Shown here piece after piece: positions 57,250 to 64,000 of a stretch of 64,000 nucleotides of DNA. The position numbers and the translations under genes were made by a program. Each line of letters opens with the position of its first letter. The first letter of the stretch is position 1. The DNA is from Leucogyrophana mollusca (lineage: Eukaryota; Basidiomycota; Agaricomycetes; Boletales): assembly GCA_021014945.1 (NCBI GenBank), contig MU266372.1, forward strand, positions 1 through 64,000, read 5' to 3'. The notes below the pieces were generated by a model. That model was not told the DNA's origin and did not search any database. It saw only the letters and a program-made list of their open reading frames with translations.

Positions 57250-58436
57250 TCGAAGTGAATTTGGAAATTTTCATCGCGTCCAAATCGTAGATTGAATATT
57301 GAATATTGACAAACTCACCGCATAAAGCTTAAAGTCAAGTGGTTAAACGTAGCGGTTACGGTCGGTGAGTTGAAGGTATCAAGACGAACATGATGATTGC
57401 CAGGCAAGACGGAAAGAAAATCAGCGCGTTTTTACAGCGAGACTTTAGGGCAGGCACCCGAACGGGAACATACCACAACCCAATAACAAAAACAGCCGTC
57501 AGTTACTCATATGGTGGACGCCATTTCCTTTATGTGTTGTATTTCTTTTACCCTCGTCCGTGAATATCTCCAATTGTATCTTTCCTCCTGCCCATCAACA
57601 TTCGACGTTCTCTAACCTGGCCGCCGACTTATACCCCGACGGGCTATCTCGAAAGCCTCACAGTTTACCCTTCGACTTTCTTCAATCTATCGGCCTTCCT
57701 CGAGCTTCGGCTGGGGAAAACGTGCTTCACCTATTCAAGTTGGTCGTATGAATCTAAAGAGTAGCTATGTTGCCCACATTGGCTGTTGCAACGCTACATC
57801 GTGCTTGGATCATGTAATCACCGAGTGTTCAGAGATTCCGGTGATCTAAGTATGACGGATGCTTGATCAATAAAGTACGTTTTGTCATCTCCCGGCAACT
57901 GTACAAGTCCGTCTCGTTACCCAACATAGATTTCAAGCTGCATCACCAGTATAGTACTCCCTCTACGCGCCTCCAGTGGTTTTCGCCGAACAGAGTCCTC
58001 TTTGCAATGTCCGAGAAATTTATCTCGCCGAGGGTCTCGACATGGCGGGATGTAGTGTATCTCGTCCCCGTAAGTTTTTACCCGTGTGGTCGTTTCCGTG
58101 GACACCGATGGCATCTCGCCGACCGATCTACCACGACATCGCGAGTGGCCCAGTGATCACTTGCTGGAGGTAAGTTCCTGCACCGTGAACCTCTCTTTCG
58201 AATCGCGCCCCGATCCAAAGGACAATTTTTTTCGCCGCAAGGTGTCTCCCCGGGAGGCCGCGAAGCATGTATATGAGTATCAATACTCATCTTGATCCGC
58301 CACCCCGAAGCTCCACTGTGGTTCCGCATTCCCTTGTATTTATGGGCGGTTCTTCCGCCGGCACCTCTTGTCCTTGAAATTATGTTACAATATCCATGCA
58401 ACGGCACGGCAGGATACACAAATAATGCGCATGAGA
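57250..58436. other. Intergenic, no gene seen
   Basis: Frames here are short (up to about 120 codons on the minus strand near 58078-58440) and overlap each other in several phases without domains. I see no repeat or RNA gene. Confidence 0.45.
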
Positions 58437-59758
58437 TCAACCACGGCTATCGCGAGTAAGCACCGCCCAATCGATCTCCTTCCCCTCACCATATCTTTCG
58501 CTGAGCCATTCATTCGCCTTCTTGAAATGTCCATTGCCGAGAAATCCACGATGAGCGGACAATGGAGACGGGTGAGCGGATTTCAACACAAGATGTCGTT
58601 TCTGTTCGCACGGCATATTAGATTAGCATGTCCCATGTTGCCCAGAATCAGAAAATAAAACACGAACCTCGTCAATCCCGATCCGTTCGAACGTTTTCTG
58701 CGCCGGAAGACCCCACGCGAAGAACACAACGCCGCCTTTTCCGTCAGCCTCGCTTTCGCGGCTCAGTATAGCGCGGATGACGGCATCCGTGAACGTCTCC
58801 CAGCCTTTCTTGGAGTGCGAGTTCGCGGTGTGGGCGCGCACAGTGAGGCAGGTGTTGAGCCACAGGACTCCCGCTTGTGCAAGAGGGGTGAGATCTCTGG
58901 GAAATTCAGGGGAATGATGGTGTTAAAGGGGAGACGATGGGGAAGATCAAATTCATACCCTGTGGAAGGAGCCTCAAAAGAGGGTATATCCGCTGAGAGC
59001 TGTTTGTAGATGTTCTTCAGCGATCCAGGTAGCTTCGTGGGTGGCAGAACGGAGAAGGATAGTCCTGCGAGTATGTGTGTTAGAATCAGCGGAACAAAGT
59101 AGCCCCACCCGAGCCCACCGTGTGCTTGACCGACGTTGTGGTATGGGTCCTAGCGGGAGTGTAGACGTGAGCAACGCGAACAACAGAAGTCATAGTTCGA
59201 AGTGCTCACTTGACCGAGCACAACGGCCTTGACAGAGTCCAGGGGTGTGAGTCTTGACCACGAGTACACGTCGCTCGCTGCAGCGCGGTAAGTCAAGCTG
59301 TCAACGCAAAGTACGCGGGCCGAACTACACACTTTTGGGGTATATTGTGTGTGCTTTGTGTTCCGCGATCAGAAACTCTTTCAGCTAAAACTCAGAGATC
59401 AACTTGTGGGACTGCCGGAAGTCGCGTACAGTGAAAGTGAAAGTCTTTGCTGACCTTCTGAAAATACGGCTTCGAGAACTCTGGCTCCAGGGCTGTTCTC
59501 CACGACTCCCCCATGGTGTCGCGTTCGAGGTTATCCAGCGTCGATTGCACATCGACAATGGGCACGGTACTACTCTGTTGTTCGATCGTTGTTGAACTGT
59601 GGACATTGGCCGTTCAGCCTCGACGCATAGGCCTAGGGTTCTAAAGATGCCACCGACCTTTCGACTTCAATCTTCCTCTTTTTTGTCGGTTTGGTCGCAA
59701 CCGCGCGCACAGCGACGCGTTTTTTCGTGGTAGCTTTAATTATCTCGTGTTGAAGCAT
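58437..59758 (-). CDS. UNG1: Uracil-DNA glycosylase (base excision repair)
   Basis: This enzyme removes uracil from DNA. The start at 59758 gives [20 protein letters not shown], a basic tail that fits nuclear and mitochondrial targeting, then a Ser/Thr-rich segment. The catalytic water-activating loop is [20 protein letters not shown] (split by an intron near 59150-59210). [19 protein letters not shown] follows. [20 protein letters not shown] contains the beta-sheet core. The DNA-intercalating Leu loop [19 protein letters not shown] is in the final exon, which ends [10 protein letters not shown]. All UDG family 1 signatures are intact. Four or five introns are visible. The gap to LCP5 upstream is only 97 bp and contains two overlapping ACGCGA motifs. 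Confidence 0.95.
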
Positions 59759-59783
59759 AGTCGTTATGGTGAAGGTGAGATCA

Positions 59784-59794
59784 ACGCGACGCGA
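59784..59794. promoter_or_regulatory. Overlapping MCB-like ACGCGA pair in the UNG promoter
   Basis: ACGCGA occurs at 59784-59789 and 59789-59794, within the 97-bp gap upstream of the UNG start. In fission yeast ACGCGT/ACGCGA boxes drive G1-S genes. The functional reading here is inferred. Confidence 0.35.
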
Positions 59795-59855
59795 TGTAAA
59801 TCGTGGTCACAAGATCGGGTGGCAGTACACTGTCTTCTACTAAGTAGTACAAGCA

Positions 59856-61083
59856 CTACCTTTTCCTAGCCTTGGCTGATCTCTTACTGAGTGCCTTTCT
59901 CTCCATCTCAAACCTCGACCTCTTCTTCACCCTCGGACCATCATCTCCACCACTCTCAAAGTCATCCCTTCCCCTCGTCCTCGCTCTTACCAAAACATCC
60001 GCCTTCTTCCCCTTCTTCCTCAGTTCCTCGTACCCATCCCCAATACCTCCATTCCTCGTCCTCCCCACCGCTTTCAGCACATCATCAAACTCGTCCGCCA
60101 ACCCCCTCCCCCGTCTCCTCCCTTGGGTCGCTCCACTCCCCCCAAGCGCCAAATCCTCCTCGTCCGCCTTCCTCCTCTTCGCATCCTTCTTCTTCATAAC
60201 TAATCGCGTGAAATTCTCCTCCTCAAACTCTGTCATGCGCGCGATCTCCCGTGCACGGTCGGACGCGAGCGCTGGGGTGGCGCCGAGCCCAGACGTGGAC
60301 TCGATGTGTGGTCGGGAGGGGTCGTGGTGAGCGAGTGCGGAGAGTGCCTTGGGGATGGGTTGTCGCTTAGAGCGCTTGGAGGCGGCGGTTTCGGTGTAGG
60401 GCATGGGGGCAAGTTTGGGTGGGCGGTAGATCCCATCACGGTCATCGGCTTGCCCATCATCTTCATCCCCTGATCCCTGCGCGTCGTTATCCATGAGGTT
60501 CTGGGGATTTGGCCGGAACGCAAGTGGATCTGGGATCGCACGATCGAGTGAGCAGTTAATCCAAGGTACAGAAGTGCGAGTGAGCTCACCGTCTACGACG
60601 TTTTGGCTAGACGAGGGCTCGTCTGCTACTCTGACGAGTTTCTCAATCTGGTATCTCATCCTGCTTTCCAGTACCTTGATTTTTTCCAAGACCACACGGC
60701 CTTCAATCATAGAATCTACGAGGTCGCCTGGCGCATCCCCTCGTGCTCCTCGGCCAGCTGAGCTAAAAGGCAAAGAGGCTTTGGTACGTTCGATTAGGGA
60801 ATCTCCCGCTGCTCGGCGAGCGGAGAGCAGGACGAGGGATTGCATGTAAGAGAGCAAAAGGTGGTGCTTGAGAGAAAGGAGAGATATTCCATCCTTTGTA
60901 TCAAGTTCGTTAGTCGCCTTCTGTCTGATCATTATAGTTTTTGTTAGTGATTCAGGTGTTATGTGAACCGGGCAGATTGACTTACTTTTCGTTAAGTGAT
61001 TTGATGAGCTCGCGAACTGAGAACATACTCTCTGTCATTTCATCGAGTATGCCACAGACCTCTTGCTGGTCTTCGGTGGCCAT
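59856..61083 (-). CDS. LCP5: Sas10/C1D-family rRNA processing factor LCP5/neuroguidin
   Basis: LCP5 is a component of the small-subunit processome needed for 18S rRNA maturation. The chosen start at 61083 gives MATEDQQEVCGILDEMTESM, followed by FSVRELIKSLNEK and an intron. Exon 2 then reads QKATNELDTKDGISLLSLKH and LLLSYMQSLVLLSARR, the Sas10/Utp3/C1D domain. A conserved RMRYQIEKLVRVAD segment comes next, then PLAFRPNPQNL. An acidic stretch (GSGDEDDGQADDRDG) leads to IYRPPKLAPMPYTE, typical of neuroguidin. The C-terminus is very basic (KKKDAKRRKADEEDLALGG, RKALSKRSAKARKR). An in-frame upstream Met at 61185 is possible but precedes non-conserved sequence. Confidence 0.86.
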
Positions 61084-61627
61084 GTCAATGCAATCCGAGA
61101 GCCTTGAAGCACACAGACCGTAGGGCTTCGTATGACCAGGGACAAAACTTATTGGTTGCATTCCAGTCGGGGAGCGGGTTCCCACGGTGTTCCCGCCCTT
61201 TCCTGCCTCGAAGTCTTTGTTCCTAGCTCAGTGCACGGTGGATCTTACCAAAGCAATTGACTTATTGACTACTGGATTGGCGGACAGACTTGGATTGGTC
61301 GACTTCTGATTCTCCTTTAGAATCTGCATCCTCCACCAAAGTCCACCAACCACACAGTATGATGCCAGGGCCAACGCTATCCCAGTTCTCTCTTTTTCGC
61401 GAGGGCTCGTCGACTCGTTCGCTGACTGGCTTTTCCGTCAGGCGGCTGAATTCACGACCACCCTCGTCTTCTAATTTCTCTGTGACACATCTGGCACAGG
61501 CCACGATGTTGGTTATCGAGACTCGATTCGTATAAACCATCTTTGTCCCTCCGTCATCCCGCCCGTCCCGTCGTCGATCCTTTTGTGCCCCCACCCTTTG
61601 GGTTTACTTGAGAGTCCTTCAACAAGG
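61084..61627. other. Intergenic between NLR-like gene and LCP5
   Basis: No gene is supported; short frames on both strands have no domain. It should hold the LCP5 promoter and the 3' flank of the NLR-like gene. Confidence 0.5.
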
Positions 61628-64000
61628 TCACGAAGACCGCAGGTGACCCTCTAGGAAAAGGTCCCAACCCCTATGGCTGTCCTTCAGCTTGCAATGACGT
61701 CCGTTAATGTATAGGAAAGTAGGTGGGATTCCCATGTTATCGCACAAGGTCACGGTTTTGGCAAACCAGACTTCCACACCAGTGATGTCTTTCTCCAAAA
61801 GAGAAATCTCTCCTAGAGCCCTAGTGCTTCGGGCTTGAAACAAGATGAAGGATTGTTCTTCACTGTATTCCAATGCACGTGAGAACAGGTTCTTGGCCGT
61901 CTGGTAGTCTTGCGCGAATAGTTCGTTTCTTGCTGAAATGTAAGTTGCGATCGGGGTTGCGACATCCGATCGGCCTCCAAATGTTGCGAGTTCGGCGTGA
62001 AGACGGCGCAAGAGGTCCCTGGCAAAGTCGAAATCACCTTCGTCGGAAGCGAGTGCTGCTCGATGCCACAACGCAACACAGGCGTCATGAGTGCTCTTCC
62101 CCCCCGTGGCACGCATGAAAGCTTCCTGCAGAAGCTTGTGAGCTTCTGCAGCGTCCCCTTCGGCGACTTCGACTGTCGACAGGTTGAGGAGGCTGCTCGA
62201 TTGAGCAACATTGTCATTCATGTGGGTGTGAAGGGACAGCCGAGCTTCGAAATGGCGCCTTGCAGCCTTGGAGTTCCCGGAGCTCAGTTCGACCTCTCCC
62301 TGCAAGCACATAGCCCAGCTCAAATAGGCTGTGGAACGTCTATCATGCTCAAAGTGTTCCCGAGCGCTCGCCAACAGCACAAGAGCTTCTCGTAGCCCCC
62401 CTCTGCGCATCACAGCGTCCCCGGTGTATAGGTTGATTCCAGCTTCGTCAAACCGGCTGAGAGTTCGATATTTACGTCTCATTGTCAAAGCTTCTTCCAA
62501 TGTTCTTTCGGCATCCGCAATCTTGCCCAGGTATGTGTATGCGTTTGCAATTTTTTCGAGGCACAGGGCAGCCGTACAGTGGTCTCGATCAAGGAGGAAA
62601 AGCTGTTTAGCGGCTGTGTATAGGTCAATGGATTCAGTGACATTGACCAGATCATCAGCAAGCACTGCGAGGGCAAAGACACAGCGCGCTTTGCCGAATG
62701 GGAGCGCATGGCCTGGGTGTGGTCGACAGACAGCTTTGAGAATGTTCGAGGGTTTTGTGGAAGGATTGCCGTCAGGGAGGCCCAAGACCGCTGAACGCAG
62801 GGCAATGGGTCGTGGTTTATGCAGACGAAGCTGGCGGATGAAATGAAAACAAGCACGGCAAACGACGGCCATATCTTTGCGAGTAGCTCGGGACACATCG
62901 TGCGCAATTAACCGCTCCAAGTTCGCATCCTCAGTGCCAATCCAAGCCCCCCCATCGTCCTTGGAGGTTACGTCTTCGAGCTGTGTGTAGTAGTGCTGTC
63001 TAACGTGCGTCAGGTCGAAGGAGGGAATGTCCCTGCCTTGGCGGGTGCCTGATATGTGCATACGAATCGGGGAGAGCATCGTGTATGCACCTAACTTGCG
63101 GTACATCAGAGAAAGCCGGCAGAGTGTGTCAACGACAGAGCGGATGTTTGCGATATCGGGGAAAAAAACTTTCAAGTCGTTCTCGTTGATGCCTTGGGGT
63201 AGGAACGCTCCGACTTGCATGACGTGCCGAGCGTCGTTGCCCAGCTGTGTGATTGATGACGACGTCAACGACAACTCGATCGTGGCAGACAGGCTCCGAA
63301 GTTTGCCGTCCCCAAGGTGTAACAAATGGGTCTGCTGTTCGCCCCACGATCTCATCAACTCTTCAAGAGTCCACCGATTTTCCCTGGCGACGTGAGCGAG
63401 CAGATTGATGGATAGTGTATGAAAGTCCAAAGCAGATAACAGCCCGTCCACAATTGCTTGAGAGCCATCGACAGGATAGATCTCCGTGAATGCTTGGCGT
63501 GCAGCGCTGGCCTCCAATGGAGGAACATCAATTGTAGCGTGCCGGAGGTTCATCGACACCCTCCTGTTACGCGTTGTGAGGACCATGGTAAGTGATGGCA
63601 GGGATCCGAGTTCATCAATGAGTTCGGCTATTCGCGACGAGTCAGCATCAGATGCCGCGTCTTGGAACGTCTCCGCGTTGTCGAGCACAAGAAATGCCTC
63701 GCTGGTAGCCAGGGACGTCTTCACAGAGCTGAGAAGATTGGACGTGAGAGCCAATGCTCCGGCAATACGTCCAATGAATGTATTATGCGTCACTTGGGAT
63801 GCATTGATGTCGTCGAATCTGACGAAGAACCGGCGATCCTTGAATCTGGCAACGACGGCGTCCTCGTTTAGAATCGCTTTGGCTATCGAACTCTTCCCGA
63901 TCCCTCCTGGGCCAACCAGAACGACGTGTTTGTCAATGAGAGATTTTAGTGCATCCCGAACGAGGTCGTCTCGTCCGAAAAACATGGAAGGCCTTGGAGG
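61628..64000 (-). CDS. STAND/NLR-like ATPase with TPR repeats, partial at 5' end
   Basis: This is a single uninterrupted frame of more than 785 codons that runs off the right edge, so the N-terminal domain is missing from the window. The nucleotide-binding part opens PSMFFGRDDLVRDALKSLID. Walker A is VLVGPGGIGKSSIAKAIL, Walker B is AFLVLDNAETF, and LTTRNRR is a sensor-1-like motif. A winged-helix-like region follows (about 63050-63300). The C-terminal 350 residues are helical repeats of TPR type, for example AALCLEKIANAYTYLGKIAD then AERTLEEAL, and LLNLSTVEVAEGDAAEAHKL. This architecture is that of fungal NLR-like STAND proteins, some of which act in incompatibility or defence signalling. The effector domain lies outside the window. 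Lack of introns contrasts with every other large gene here. Confidence 0.9.
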   Translation of the reverse strand, partial: PPRPSMFFGRDDLVRDALKSLIDKHVVLVGPGGIGKSSIAKAILNEDAVVARFKDRRFFVRFDDINASQVTHNTFIGRIAGALALTSNLLSSVKTSLATSEAFLVLDNAETFQDAASDADSSRIAELIDELGSLPSLTMVLTTRNRRVSMNLRHATIDVPPLEASAARQAFTEIYPVDGSQAIVDGLLSALDFHTLSINLLAHVARENRWTLEELMRSWGEQQTHLLHLGDGKLRSLSATIELSLTSSSITQLGNDARHVMQVGAFLPQGINENDLKVFFPDIANIRSVVDTLCRLSLMYRKLGAYTMLSPIRMHISGTRQGRDIPSFDLTHVRQHYYTQLEDVTSKDDGGAWIGTEDANLERLIAHDVSRATRKDMAVVCRACFHFIRQLRLHKPRPIALRSAVLGLPDGNPSTKPSNILKAVCRPHPGHALPFGKARCVFALAVLADDLVNVTESIDLYTAAKQLFLLDRDHCTAALCLEKIANAYTYLGKIADAERTLEEALTMRRKYRTLSRFDEAGINLYTGDAVMRRGGLREALVLLASAREHFEHDRRSTAYLSWAMCLQGEVELSSGNSKAARRHFEARLSLHTHMNDNVAQSSSLLNLSTVEVAEGDAAEAHKLLQEAFMRATGGKSTHDACVALWHRAALASDEGDFDFARDLLRRLHAELATFGGRSDVATPIATYISARNELFAQDYQTAKNLFSRALEYSEEQSFILFQARSTRALGEISLLEKDITGVEVWFAKTVTLCDNMGIPPTFLYINGRHCKLKDSHRGWDLFLEGHLRSS

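Noticed and set aside
58078..58440. 120-codon minus-strand frame next to UNG
   Set aside because: Cys/Arg/His-rich with no pattern of zinc fingers or splice context; probably chance.
59872..60330. 152-codon plus-strand frame with apparent signal-like N-terminus
   Set aside because: It is antisense to the basic C-terminus of LCP5, which explains the Ser/Pro/Phe-rich content.
644..64000. Possible secondary-metabolite cluster around the P450
   Set aside because: No PKS, NRPS, terpene synthase, transporter or pathway-specific regulator is nearby; neighbours are housekeeping genes.
1..64000. Transposable elements, CRISPR arrays or viral insertions
   Set aside because: I saw no reverse transcriptase, transposase, long terminal repeats, spacer arrays or capsid or replicase motifs in any frame I read.

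Overview
The window is nuclear DNA from a filamentous basidiomycete, most likely an Agaricomycete. Protein-coding genes are packed on both strands and cut by many short GT-AG introns, mostly about 50-70 nt. Several families typical of mushroom-forming fungi are present: DUF7330 proteins, a short F-box protein, a cupredoxin-repeat GPI protein, a LOG-type phosphoribohydrolase and a TPR-type STAND/NLR ATPase. There is no rRNA, CRISPR array, insertion sequence or intact transposon, and I saw no convincing tRNA.

Layout. 0.6-4.7 kb: SCAP, the sterol-sensing escort of SREBP (-), head to head with PDX1, the E3-binding protein of the pyruvate dehydrogenase complex (+). 6.4-8.1 kb: the checkpoint-clamp subunit RAD1 (-). 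9.0-11.4 kb: a cytochrome P450 (+) whose heme loop is spread over three very small exons. 11.6-12.8 kb: a calcineurin-like phosphoesterase (-), divergent from a PI-PLC-like phosphodiesterase (+, 13.1-14.6 kb). 15.3-16.5 kb: LOG family protein (+). 16.7-24.3 kb, all (-): cytosolic TrpRS, TATA-binding protein, a multipass membrane protein and a GH88 glucuronyl hydrolase. 25.2-27.9 kb: dynamin VPS1 (+). 28.2-30.5 kb: NTF2 (-), divergent from a conserved unknown protein (+). 30.8-32.3 kb: RAD18 (+). 33.0-35.1 kb: two tandem DUF7330 paralogues (+). 35.5-38.4 kb: CIA2/MIP18 (-), divergent from DCN1 (+). 38.6-44.3 kb: a small membrane protein and NOT4 (-), the latter divergent from mitochondrial DEAD-box helicase MSS116 (+, 44.6-46.8 kb). 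47.1-49.2 kb: PDCD5 and a two-cupredoxin GPI protein (-). 50.3-54.8 kb: PAN2 (+). 55-57.3 kb: an F-box remnant (+) and an unassigned spliced gene (-). 58.4-61.1 kb: uracil-DNA glycosylase and the rRNA-processing factor LCP5/neuroguidin (-). 61.6-64 kb: an intronless NLR-like ATPase with TPRs (-) that runs off the right edge.

Most genes are single-copy housekeeping genes. Functional themes recur without forming a classical cluster: DNA damage tolerance and repair (RAD1, RAD18, UNG), mRNA deadenylation and decay (NOT4, PAN2), ubiquitin or NEDD8 ligation (RAD18, NOT4, DCN1) and mitochondrial function (PDX1, MSS116). The promoters of RAD1, RAD18 and the phosphoesterase share clusters of GTCAC/GTGAC pentamers. 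RAD1, RAD18 and UNG carry MCB-like ACGCGT/ACGCGA motifs, which suggests common cell-cycle control. The accessory and most novel parts are the DUF7330 pair, the cupredoxin protein, the LOG protein, the P450 and the edge NLR. No secondary-metabolite cluster or self-contained new system can be claimed from this sequence.
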